From Streptomyces catenulae (lineage in GTDB: Bacteria; Actinomycetota; Actinomycetes; Streptomycetales; Streptomycetaceae): 62,749 bases of DNA. A program made the position numbers and the translations under genes. This document shows, piece after piece, positions 32,597 to 40,664 of the stretch. The stretch is taken from the NCBI RefSeq assembly GCF_000718015.1, contig NZ_JODY01000035.1, forward strand, positions 1-62,749. Direction: 5' to 3'. Under the pieces are notes generated by a model. It was not told the DNA's origin, made no database searches, and saw only the letters and a list, made by a program, of their open reading frames with translations. Position 1 is the stretch's first letter; each line of letters opens with the position of its first letter.

Positions 32597-33529
32597 ATGC
32601 AGCGCAGGTCGTTCGTCCCCACTGCCGCGTTGGCGGCCGCCGCGGCGCTGACCGTCGGCCTCGCCGGCTGCTCGGGCGGCTCCTCCGCCACGGGCGGCGG
32701 CGACGCCAAGGGCGGTGAACCGGCGCTGGCGCAGTCCGGCGAGCCGGGCCGCTACTCCTCACTCCCGGACGCGTGCCGACTGCCCGCCGCCTCGACCGTG
32801 CGCGCCATGCTGCCCGGCGACGGCAAGCATCTGTCGGGCGACGAGGCCGCGCAGGTCTACCGCGGGCAGGCGGACGTCACCTACGACACCGACCGCCGCG
32901 TCGGCTGCCGCTGGAAGCGGGAGACCACCGCCGGTACCCGGCATCTGACGCTCGACATCCAGCGGGTCGTCTCGTACGACACGAAGATCAGCGACGACGA
33001 CCGGGCGCGGGAGATCTACGGGCAGCGGGCGCAGGCCGCGGGGGTGCCGCAGGAGGGCACGGAGTCCGCGCCGCCGAGCGATGCGCCGAGCGCCTCCACC
33101 GAGCCCGGCAAGGGCGGCAAGGACGCGAAGGGCGGGAAGGACGCGAAGGGCGGCGCCGGGGACACCGAGGCGCGGAAGACGGCGGGCGACGCCGCGGACG
33201 TGCTCACGGGGGACGGGAAGACCGGCGGGAAGGGCAAGGACGGCGGCAAGGGCGGCAAGGCCGGTACGCCGAGCGGTGCGCCGTCGACCGGGACCACCGC
33301 GCACACCTTCGACGACCTCGGCGACGCCGGATTCCTCCAGGACGCGCTGGCCACCGCGGACTCCGGGGTGCACCGCGACATCACTGTGGTGTTTCGCACG
33401 TCGAACGTGGTCGTGACGGTCACCTACGACCAGTGGTCGACCGACAAGACGCGGGTGCCGGAAAGCCAGGAACTGCAGGACAAGGCGCATGCGCTGGCCG
33501 AGGAGCTGGCCGACTCCCTCAGCGAGTAA
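32597..33529 (+). CDS. DUF3558 lipoprotein with Gly/Lys-rich insert
   Basis: A 310-residue lipoprotein: signal peptide with lipobox GLAGC (Cys25), then a DUF3558-like domain (SLPDACRLPAASTVRAMLPG, CRWKRET). A low-complexity insert of GGKDAKGG-type repeats splits the domain at about residues 170-240, before the C-terminal TAHTFDDLGDAGFLQDAL and VVFRTSNVVVTVTYD. DUF3558 proteins are common actinobacterial surface lipoproteins of unknown function. GGAG lies nine bases before the ATG. A second DUF3558 gene follows 201 bases downstream. Confidence 0.85.
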   Translation: MQRRSFVPTAALAAAAALTVGLAGCSGGSSATGGGDAKGGEPALAQSGEPGRYSSLPDACRLPAASTVRAMLPGDGKHLSGDEAAQVYRGQADVTYDTDRRVGCRWKRETTAGTRHLTLDIQRVVSYDTKISDDDRAREIYGQRAQAAGVPQEGTESAPPSDAPSASTEPGKGGKDAKGGKDAKGGAGDTEARKTAGDAADVLTGDGKTGGKGKDGGKGGKAGTPSGAPSTGTTAHTFDDLGDAGFLQDALATADSGVHRDITVVFRTSNVVVTVTYDQWSTDKTRVPESQELQDKAHALAEELADSLSE

Positions 33530-33730
33530 TGCACCGTTCGAGGTAAATGATCCTTCTGTCGGGTTGTCGGCGAACAGTCCGTTTCTGCCGGTGATCTCCG
33601 GGGCGAATCGTCCGCGCGCCGCGTAGGGTCTGACGCCGTACGCCTGGTCCGGGCCCCCGTCGGTGCCGTACGTTCCGGCGCACCGGAACGGCCCTGATGT
33701 GCCGGAACAACGACGAACAGCGAAGGAACC

Positions 33731-34573
33731 ATGCACCGTTCATCCAAGCGACTCGCCAGCATTCTCGCCTGCGCGGCCGTACCGGTGATGCTCGTCGCCG
33801 GTTGCTCCGATTCCGGCTCGAAGGACGCCGCCGACGCCTCGGACCCGTCGGCCCCGGCCTCCTCCGCCGCGAAGCCGTCGCCGAGCCTGGCCCCGGCGAA
33901 GTACGCGAAGCTGCCCGACCCGTGCACGGTGTTCGCCAACGGCACCCTCAAGCAGCTGCTGCCCAAGCCGAAGAGCAGCGCCGGGGAGAAGGGCAAGTCC
34001 TCCGACCCGAACGCCGGCGCCACCTGCTCCTGGTACAGCTCGAAGTCCGAGGGTGTGGACGGCAGCCAGTTCCGCTGGCTGGACGTCAGCTTCAAGCGGT
34101 ACGACTCCGAGGCGGCGGTGAACGCCACCGGCGAGAAGCGCGCCGAGGACTTCTACGCGAAGCAGGTCGACCTGGCGAAGGCCACCAAGGACGCCACGAA
34201 GGTGAAGTCCGGCGCGGTCGACGGCGTGGGCTCCGCGGCGACCTGGGTCACGTACAACCTGAAGAGCAAGGGCAACGACTACCGCAACCAGACGGTCGTG
34301 GTCCGGGCCGACAACATCGTGGTGACGCTCAACTACAACGGCGCGGGGCTCGCCGGTGGTGACACCCCCGACAGCAGCGACCTGCTCAAGGACGCCGAGA
34401 AGGCCGTGAAGGAAGCCGTCGAGGCGGCCACCGGCAAGTCCGCCGCCCCGGACGCCTCGCAGAGCGCCTCCGGCAAGGCGACCGACGGGGCCAAGAAGGA
34501 CGACACGTCCGACAGCAAGTCCGATGCGAAGGACGGCAAGGACTCCAAGGACGCCAAGGACGCCAAGAGCTGA
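33731..34573 (+). CDS. DUF3558 lipoprotein, second copy
   Basis: A 280-residue lipoprotein with lipobox LVAGC (Cys25). The DUF3558 domain is intact (KLPDPCTVFANGTLKQLLP, CSWYSSKSEG, and VVVRADNIVVTLNYNG). The C-terminal about 45 residues are a Lys/Asp/Ser-rich tail (KDDTSDSKSDAKDG and similar). It is paralogous to the upstream gene in domain layout, both with Cys25 and cysteine-containing PDxC sites. AAGGA precedes the ATG. A strong bidirectional terminator follows before lysS. Confidence 0.88.
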   Translation: MHRSSKRLASILACAAVPVMLVAGCSDSGSKDAADASDPSAPASSAAKPSPSLAPAKYAKLPDPCTVFANGTLKQLLPKPKSSAGEKGKSSDPNAGATCSWYSSKSEGVDGSQFRWLDVSFKRYDSEAAVNATGEKRAEDFYAKQVDLAKATKDATKVKSGAVDGVGSAATWVTYNLKSKGNDYRNQTVVVRADNIVVTLNYNGAGLAGGDTPDSSDLLKDAEKAVKEAVEAATGKSAAPDASQSASGKATDGAKKDDTSDSKSDAKDGKDSKDAKDAKS

Positions 34574-34590
34574 TCGCGTACCGGTCCCGG

Positions 34591-34638
34591 ACGCGGCTGC
34601 GCCCGCCACCCCCGAGGGGATGGCGGGCGCAGCCGCGT
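34591..34638. terminator. bidirectional terminator, 18-bp perfect stem
   Basis: Bases 34591-34608 pair perfectly with 34621-34638; the 12-base loop itself contains CCCC/GGGG. It lies between the convergent DUF3558 and lysS genes and is followed on the plus strand by TTCT. Confidence 0.9.
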
Positions 34639-34662
34639 TTCTCCGCCGCTACGGGCCGGGCG

Positions 34663-36390
34663 TCAGCCGCCCAGCAGGGTGCGGACGCGGTCGGCGCCGA
34701 CCGCGAGCAGCAGGGTGGGCAGCCGCGGGCCGGTGTCCTTGCCGACCAGCAGGTGGTACAGGAGCGCGAAGAACGTCCGCTGGGCGACCTTGATCTCCGG
34801 CGGCAGCTCCTTCGGCGTGGCATCCGCCGAGAACCCGGCCTGTACCTTCGGCACGCCGTAGACGAGGTGCGTCAGGCCGTCCAGCGACCAGTGGGTGTCG
34901 AGCCCGTCGAGCAGCAGCCGCAGCGAGGCGCGCGCCGCGTCGTCCAGCGAGCCCAGCAGCTCGGCGTCCGGCTCGGCGCGGACGACGGTGCGCTGATCGG
35001 CCGGGACCTGGCTGGTGATCCAGTGCTCGGCGCGGTCCAGCCGGGGCCGGACCTCGTCGAGCGAGGTGACCGGGTTGGCCGGGTCCAGGTCGCTGAGGAT
35101 GCGGCGGGTCTGCTCGTCGTGTCCGGCGGTGATGTCGGCGACCGAGGCGAGCGTGCGGTACGGCAGCGGGCGCGGCGTCTTCGGCAGCTCACCGGCGGCG
35201 GTGCCGACGGCGCGGGCGTGGGCGGCGGCGTCCGCGGGGAGCACGGAGCCGTCGGCGACCTTCGCGCCGAGGCGGTCCCACTCGTCGTACAGCCGCTGGA
35301 TCTCCTGGTCGAAGGCGATCTTGAACGACTGGTTGGGACGGCGGCGGGCGTAGAGCCAGCGGAGCAGCTGCGGCTCCATGATCTTCAGCGCGTCGCCCGG
35401 GGTCGGCACGCCGCCCTTGGACGACGACATCTTCGCCATGCCGCTGATGCCGACGAAGGCGTACATCGGGCCGATCGGCTGCGTACCGTCGAAGATCCCG
35501 ACGATCTGGCCGCCGACCTGGAACGACGAGCCGGGCGAGGAGTGGTCGACGCCGCTCGGCTCGAAGATCACGCCCTCGTAGGCCCAGCGCATCGGCCAGT
35601 CGACCTTCCAGACCAGCTTGCCGCGGTTGAACTCGCTGAGCTTGACCGTTTCGCCGTGGCCGCAGGCGCAGGTGTAGGTCAGCTCGGTGGTGTCGTCGTC
35701 GTAGGCGGTGACGGTGGTGAGGTCCTTGCCGCACGCGCCGCAGTACGGCTTGTACGGGAAGTAGCCCGCGCCCCCGGCGCTGCCGTCGTCCTCACCGGCG
35801 GCGCCGGAGCCCTCGGCCGCCTCCAGCTCCGCCTCGTCGACGGGCTTCTGCGACTTCTTGGCGGGCGCCTTCTTGGTGCGGTACTGCGCCAGGATCGCGT
35901 CGATGTCGCCGCGGTGCCTCATCGCGTGCAGGATCTGCTCGCGGTAGACGCCCGAGGTGTACTGCGCGGTCTGGCTGATGCCGTCGTACTCCACGCCCAT
36001 CTCGGCGAGGGCGGCGGTCATGGCCGCCTTGAAGTGCTCGGCCCAGTTCGAGAACGCGGAGCCCTTCGGCGCCGGGACGGAGGTCAGCGGCTTGCCGATG
36101 TGCTCGGCCCAGGACTCGTCGACGCCGTCGACGCCCGCGGGGACCTTGCGGTAGCGGTCGTAGTCGTCCCAGGAGATCAGGTGCCGGACCTCGTGGCCGC
36201 GGCGGCGGATCTCGTCGGCGACCAGGTGCGGGGTCATGACCTCGCGGAGGTTGCCGAGGTGGATCGGGCCGGAGGGCGAGAGTCCGGAGGCGACGACGAC
36301 CGGTTTGCCAGGCGCGCGACGCTCCGACTCGGCGATGACCTCATCCGCGTAACGGGAGACCCAGTCGGTTGTCTCGGTGCTCTGAGCCAC
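34663..36390 (-). CDS. lysS: class I lysyl-tRNA synthetase
   Basis: A 575-residue class I lysyl-tRNA synthetase, the archaeal/spirochaete-type enzyme rather than the usual bacterial class II form. The ATP motifs are GPIHLGN (HIGH) and GMAKMSSSKGG (KMSKS). Two CxxC pairs (YCGACG and YTCACGHG) form a probable zinc knuckle. The C-terminal helical domain follows. The GTG start at 36390 has GGAAGG seven bases upstream; the frame extends further but homology starts at AQSTETTDW. It is divergent from argS across about 205 bases. Confidence 0.94.
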   Translation of the reverse strand: MAQSTETTDWVSRYADEVIAESERRAPGKPVVVASGLSPSGPIHLGNLREVMTPHLVADEIRRRGHEVRHLISWDDYDRYRKVPAGVDGVDESWAEHIGKPLTSVPAPKGSAFSNWAEHFKAAMTAALAEMGVEYDGISQTAQYTSGVYREQILHAMRHRGDIDAILAQYRTKKAPAKKSQKPVDEAELEAAEGSGAAGEDDGSAGGAGYFPYKPYCGACGKDLTTVTAYDDDTTELTYTCACGHGETVKLSEFNRGKLVWKVDWPMRWAYEGVIFEPSGVDHSSPGSSFQVGGQIVGIFDGTQPIGPMYAFVGISGMAKMSSSKGGVPTPGDALKIMEPQLLRWLYARRRPNQSFKIAFDQEIQRLYDEWDRLGAKVADGSVLPADAAAHARAVGTAAGELPKTPRPLPYRTLASVADITAGHDEQTRRILSDLDPANPVTSLDEVRPRLDRAEHWITSQVPADQRTVVRAEPDAELLGSLDDAARASLRLLLDGLDTHWSLDGLTHLVYGVPKVQAGFSADATPKELPPEIKVAQRTFFALLYHLLVGKDTGPRLPTLLLAVGADRVRTLLGG

Positions 36391-36595
36391 GGTCGGCCCT
36401 TCCTTTTCTGCGCTCACGGCGCTCTCCGCGCAGCACTCTGCGCTCGATCGCTCACGGTTGCCGTGCCGGGACAAACGCCCGGCGCTCCCATTCTCCCAGA
36501 CGGAAAACCGATGGAACCTCCGTGGGATACTGATCGGCAAACCCTTTACCGCCAGATCAGCTCTCTGATCACCCTCAACGGAACGGCAGCACTCC

Positions 36596-38350
36596 ATGGC
36601 TTCGGTCCCCTCCCTCGCAGCTACGGTCCACCAGCGCGTCGCGGACGCCCTCTCGGCAGCCCTGCCGGAGGCCGGCGCCGCCGACCCGCTGCTGCGACGA
36701 AGCGACCGGGCCGACTTCCAGGCCAACGGCATGCTGGCGCTCGCCAAGAAGCTCAAGGGCAACCCCCGGGAGCTGGCCGGGAAGGTCGTGGACGGCATCT
36801 CGGCGCCGGAGCTGATCAAGGAGATCGAGGTCTCCGGGCCCGGCTTCCTCAACATCACGCTCACCGACGAGGCGATCGTGCGGACGCTGGCGGGACGCGC
36901 CGCCGACGACCGCCTCGGTGTGCCGTACGCGGAGAACGCCGGTACGACGGTGATCGACTACGCGCAGCCGAACGTCGCCAAGGAGATGCACGTCGGCCAT
37001 CTGCGCTCCGCGGTGATCGGTGACGCGCTGCGGCACATCCTGGAGTTCACCGGCGAGAAGACGATCGGCCGCCACCACATCGGCGACTGGGGCACCCAGT
37101 TCGGGATGCTCATCCAGTACCTCATCGAGCACCCCGACGAGCTGGCCCCGGCCACCGACGTCGACGGCGAGCAGGCGATGAGCAATCTGAACCGCGTCTA
37201 CAAGGCGTCGCGTGCCGTCTTCGACGCGGACGAGGAGTTCAAGGAGCGGGCCCGCAGGCGGGTGGTGGCCCTCCAGTCCGGCGACAAGGAGACCCTGGAG
37301 ATCTGGCAGCGGTTCGTGGACGAGTCGAAGGTCTACTTCTACTCGGTCTTCGAGAAGCTGGACATGGAGATCCGGGACGACGAGATCGTCGGCGAGTCCG
37401 CGTACAACGACATGATGGCCGAGACCGCCCGGCTGCTGGAGGAGTCCGGCGTCGCGGTCCGCTCCGAGGGCGCCCTCGTCGTCTTCTTCGACGACATCAA
37501 GGGCAAGGACGACCGGCCGGTCCCGCTGATCGTGCAGAAGGCGGACGGCGGCTTCGGCTACGCGGCGTCCGACCTCTCCGCGATCCGCGACCGCGCGCTC
37601 GGTCTGAAGGCGACGAACCTGCTGTACGTCGTGGACGTCCGCCAGTCCCTGCACTTCAAGATGGTCTTCGAGACGGCCCGCCGGATGGGCTGGCTGAACG
37701 AGCGGGTCACGGCCCACAACATGGGCTACGGCACGGTGCTCGGCGCCGACGGCAAGCCGTTCAAGACCCGGGCGGGCGAGACCGTCCGGCTGGAGGACCT
37801 GCTCGACGAGGCGGCCCAGCGCGCCGCCGAGGTGGTGCGGGAGAAGGCGCGCGACCTCACCGAGGAGGAGATCCAGGAGCGGGGCGCGCAGGTCGGCATC
37901 GGCGCGGTGAAGTACGCGGACCTCTCGACGTCCCCGTCCCGCGACTACAAGTTCGACCTGGACCAGATGGTGTCGCTCAACGGCGACACCTCCGTCTACA
38001 TCCAGTACGCGTACGCCCGGATCAGGTCCATCCTGCGCAAGGCGGGCGAGACCGGCCCCGTGGCCCGTCCCGAGCTGCCGCTCGCCCCGGCGGAGCGGGC
38101 GCTGGGCCTCCACCTGGACGCGTTCGGCGACACCGTCGCCGAGGCCGCCGGGGAGTACGCGCCGCACAAGGTGACCGCGTACCTCTACCAGCTCGCGTCG
38201 CTCTACACGACCTTCTACGACCAGTGCCCGGTCCTGAAGGCGGAGACGCCCGCGCAGGTCGAGAACCGTCTCTTCCTCTGCGACCTGACCGCCCGCACCC
38301 TCCACCGGGGCATGGCGCTGCTGGGCATCCGCACCCCCGAGCGCCTCTGA
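36596..38350 (+). CDS. argS: arginyl-tRNA synthetase
   Basis: A 584-residue class I arginyl-tRNA synthetase. The N-terminal additional domain (Add1) precedes the HIGH-equivalent [12 protein letters not shown] at about 125-136. The KMSKS position is occupied by [18 protein letters not shown], the common form in this enzyme. The anticodon-binding C-terminus contains [17 protein letters not shown] and ends [10 protein letters not shown]. Length and motifs are normal. It is divergent from lysS and ends at a hairpin shared with the convergent LysR gene. Confidence 0.95.
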   Translation: MASVPSLAATVHQRVADALSAALPEAGAADPLLRRSDRADFQANGMLALAKKLKGNPRELAGKVVDGISAPELIKEIEVSGPGFLNITLTDEAIVRTLAGRAADDRLGVPYAENAGTTVIDYAQPNVAKEMHVGHLRSAVIGDALRHILEFTGEKTIGRHHIGDWGTQFGMLIQYLIEHPDELAPATDVDGEQAMSNLNRVYKASRAVFDADEEFKERARRRVVALQSGDKETLEIWQRFVDESKVYFYSVFEKLDMEIRDDEIVGESAYNDMMAETARLLEESGVAVRSEGALVVFFDDIKGKDDRPVPLIVQKADGGFGYAASDLSAIRDRALGLKATNLLYVVDVRQSLHFKMVFETARRMGWLNERVTAHNMGYGTVLGADGKPFKTRAGETVRLEDLLDEAAQRAAEVVREKARDLTEEEIQERGAQVGIGAVKYADLSTSPSRDYKFDLDQMVSLNGDTSVYIQYAYARIRSILRKAGETGPVARPELPLAPAERALGLHLDAFGDTVAEAAGEYAPHKVTAYLYQLASLYTTFYDQCPVLKAETPAQVENRLFLCDLTARTLHRGMALLGIRTPERL

Positions 38351-38380
38351 GCCACCCCGCGCCCGCCCGGGCGCACCACG

Positions 38381-38409
38381 AACGGCCCCGGCTTCCCGCC
38401 GGGGCCGTT
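38381..38409. terminator. bidirectional terminator after argS
   Basis: AACGGCCCCGGC at 38381-38392 pairs perfectly with GCCGGGGCCGTT at 38398-38409 around TTCCC, followed by T and CGCG. It separates argS and the convergent LysR gene. Confidence 0.85.
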
Positions 38410-38425
38410 TCGCGTGTCCGGGGGC

Positions 38426-39382
38426 TCAGCCCGTGGTGGCCTCCTTACGGGCCGGGCGGTGGGTGCGCCCCTGGGCCGGGCGGCCCCAACTCGACTGGAG
38501 GGCGCAGTGGGTGAGGTCGGCGGCGGGCCCGGAGAGCTGGGAGCCGGAGCGCCAGACGGCCCGCAGCCGACGGCGCAGATCGACGTCCTCGACGGCGACC
38601 TCGCGCAGCCGCCCGCCCCGGATGTCGTCGCTGATCGCGAACCGGCTGAGCACGCCGACGCCCTGCCCGGTCAGCACCGCCGTACGGATCGCGGCGGTCG
38701 AGGCCAGTTCGAGGCGGGGTGCGGCGGCGCCCTCGGCACCGGCGCGGGCGAGGGCGTGGTCGAGGGTGTCGCGGGTGCCGGAGCCCTTCTCGCGGGCGAT
38801 GAGCGGGGTGGCGGCGAGTTCGGCGACGGTCAGCGGGCGGCGGCGCCGGGACCAGGGGTGGCCCGGCGCCACCACGATGACGAGGTCGTCGACGGCGACG
38901 ACCCGGGCGTGCAGCCCGCCGGTGGTGCGCGGGCCCTCGATGAAGCCGAGGTCGGCGGCGCCGTGCAGCACGTCCTGGGCCGCCTGCTCGGAGTTGCACA
39001 TCCGCAGCGCGACGCCCGTCTCCGGTGAGCGCAGCCGCAGATCGGCGAGCCACCGGGGCAGCAGGTACTCGGCGACGGTCAGGCTCGCGGACACGGTCAG
39101 CTGGGAGTCGTGGCTGCGGCGGAGCGCGGCGACGCCGGTCTCCAACTGGTCCGAGGCGCCGAGGACTTCGCGCGCCCAGTCGGCGACCGCGACGCCCTCG
39201 TCGGTGAGTCGGCAGCCGCGCGGGGAGCGGACGACCAGGGTCAGCCCGAGATGTCGCTCCAGCCGTTTGATGCGGTTGGTGACCGAGGGCTGCGCGACCT
39301 GCAGGGCCCGCGCGGCGCCACCGATGCTGCCCTGGTCGACGACCGCGAGCAGCATCTCCAGCGACCGCAGGTCCGTCCTCAT
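38426..39382 (-). CDS. LysR family regulator of the adjacent YeiH-type transporter
   Basis: A 318-residue LysR protein. The winged helix-turn-helix is at the N-terminus (DLRSLEMLLAVVDQGSIGGAARALQ in family form, then QPSVTNRIKRLE). The rest is the two-lobed effector domain (LTVSASLTVAEYLLPRWLADLR; LTGQGVGVLSR). It is divergent from a YeiH-family gene, the usual partner of YeiE/CmbR-type LysR regulators, which respond to sulfur compounds in other bacteria. The second ATG (39382) is used because LysR proteins normally begin a few residues before this helix, and the first ATG (39400) lies inside the probable operator. Confidence 0.9.
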   Translation of the reverse strand: MRTDLRSLEMLLAVVDQGSIGGAARALQVAQPSVTNRIKRLERHLGLTLVVRSPRGCRLTDEGVAVADWAREVLGASDQLETGVAALRRSHDSQLTVSASLTVAEYLLPRWLADLRLRSPETGVALRMCNSEQAAQDVLHGAADLGFIEGPRTTGGLHARVVAVDDLVIVVAPGHPWSRRRRPLTVAELAATPLIAREKGSGTRDTLDHALARAGAEGAAAPRLELASTAAIRTAVLTGQGVGVLSRFAISDDIRGGRLREVAVEDVDLRRRLRAVWRSGSQLSGPAADLTHCALQSSWGRPAQGRTHRPARKEATTG

Positions 39383-39396
39383 AGCGTATTGGCCGT

Positions 39397-39423
39397 CCAT
39401 AGCACAAGTCTATGGGTGCATAG
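39397..39423. promoter_or_regulatory. stacked LysR-type operator
   Basis: CCATAG-N7-CTATGG (39397-39415) is a perfect inverted repeat containing the LysR T-N11-A pattern, and the same CTATG half pairs again with CATAG at 39419-39423. The three half-sites lie between the divergent LysR and YeiH genes. Confidence 0.7.
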
Positions 39424-39450
39424 GGGGTTGGTGGCTACCGCGAACTGTCC

Positions 39451-39468
39451 CCCGATCGGACGATCGGG
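39451..39468. promoter_or_regulatory. inverted repeat at the yeiH-type start
   Basis: CCCGATC-GGAC-GATCGGG ends two bases before the ATG at 39471 and would cover the ribosome site. It could be a second binding site or an mRNA hairpin that limits translation. Confidence 0.45.
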
Positions 39469-39470
39469 AC

Positions 39471-40610
39471 ATGCCCTCTCTTGACGGGACCGCCCGCCCC
39501 GACCGCCGCAGCGACCCGGAACCGGCCGCCACCCCCCACCTCCCCACCGCCGGGGACGCCCCCGCGGAGAGCGCCGCGCCGCCCTCCGCCCCGCCGCCCG
39601 CACCCGGCGACGGCAGCGGCGACGGCCCCGGTTGGCTGGCCCACCACGGACCCGGGCTCGCCGTGGTCGTCGTCGGCGTCGCCGTCTCGTACGGGCTCAA
39701 CCGCCTCGTCCCGGCGGTCAGCGCCCTGACGATCGCGGTGCTGCTGGGCGCGCTGGCCCGGAACACCGGGCTGCTCGGCGACCGGGTGCTGCCCGGCGCG
39801 AAGCTTGCCACGAAGAAGCTGCTGCGCATCGGCGTCGTCCTGCTGGGACTCCAGCTCGCCCTCTCCCAGGTGCTCCAACTCGACCCCGGCGTGCTGCTGG
39901 TGGTCGCGGTGACGGTGGCCGGGACGTTCGCCGGGACGGTGTGGCTGGGCCGCCGGATGGGCGTCCGCCCCGGCACCACCCTCCTCGTCGCCACCGGCTT
40001 CTCCATCTGCGGCGCCTCCGCCGCCGCGGCGATGGACGCGGTCAGCGACAGCGACGAGGAGGACCTCGCCACCGGCGTCGCCCTGGTGACGATCTTCGGC
40101 AGCCTGGCGATCGTCCTGCTCCCGCTGCTCCAGCACCCGCTGGGCCTGTCCGACACCTCCTTCGGCGTCTGGTCCGGCGCCAGCGTCCACGAGGTCGCGC
40201 AGGTCGTCGCCACCGCCTCGGTCGCCGGTCCCGCCGCCCTCGCCGTCGCCACCGTCGTCAAGCTCACCCGCGTCGTACTGCTCGCCCCGCTCATCGCCGG
40301 ATACAGCATCGTCCGCCGCCGCAAGGGCACCGCCGACGCGACCGGCAAGCGCCCGCCGCTGGTCCCGCTCTTCGTCCTCGGCTTCATCGCGATGGTCGCC
40401 GTCCGCAGCTCCGGCGTGCTGCCCGCCGCCGTCCTCACCGCCGCCCAGACGCTGACCACCCTGCTGCTGGCGGGCGCGCTCTTCGGGCTCGGCACCTCGG
40501 TGCACCTGATGTCGCTGATCCGCACGGGGGCGCGCCCGGTCGCGCTCGGCGCCGGGTCGACGGTCCTCGCGGGGGCCCTGTCGCTGGCCGGGATCCTCGC
40601 CTTCACCTGA
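39471..40610 (+). CDS. YeiH family putative sulfate exporter/transporter
   Basis: A 379-residue membrane protein. After a Pro/Ala-rich N-terminal tail of about 50 residues come about ten helices typical of the YeiH family (UPF0324): ALTIAVLLGALARN, RIGVVLLGLQLALSQV, and SICGASAAAAMDAV, the GxSxxxA-type signature, then GASVHEVAQVVA. The family is annotated as putative sulfate exporters, though direct transport data are few. It is divergent from its LysR regulator and converges with the FAD-protein gene at a hairpin. Confidence 0.9.
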   Translation: MPSLDGTARPDRRSDPEPAATPHLPTAGDAPAESAAPPSAPPPAPGDGSGDGPGWLAHHGPGLAVVVVGVAVSYGLNRLVPAVSALTIAVLLGALARNTGLLGDRVLPGAKLATKKLLRIGVVLLGLQLALSQVLQLDPGVLLVVAVTVAGTFAGTVWLGRRMGVRPGTTLLVATGFSICGASAAAAMDAVSDSDEEDLATGVALVTIFGSLAIVLLPLLQHPLGLSDTSFGVWSGASVHEVAQVVATASVAGPAALAVATVVKLTRVVLLAPLIAGYSIVRRRKGTADATGKRPPLVPLFVLGFIAMVAVRSSGVLPAAVLTAAQTLTTLLLAGALFGLGTSVHLMSLIRTGARPVALGAGSTVLAGALSLAGILAFT

Positions 40611-40623
40611 CGTACGCGGACGA

Positions 40624-40657
40624 GCGCGCCGCCCCGGAACCGTCCGGGGCGGCGCGC
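40624..40657. terminator. bidirectional terminator, 15-bp perfect stem
   Basis: GCGCGCCGCCCCGGA at 40624-40638 pairs with TCCGGGGCGGCGCGC at 40643-40657 around ACCG. It lies between the convergent YeiH and FAD-protein genes. Confidence 0.85.
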
Positions 40658-40664
40658 CGCCGTG

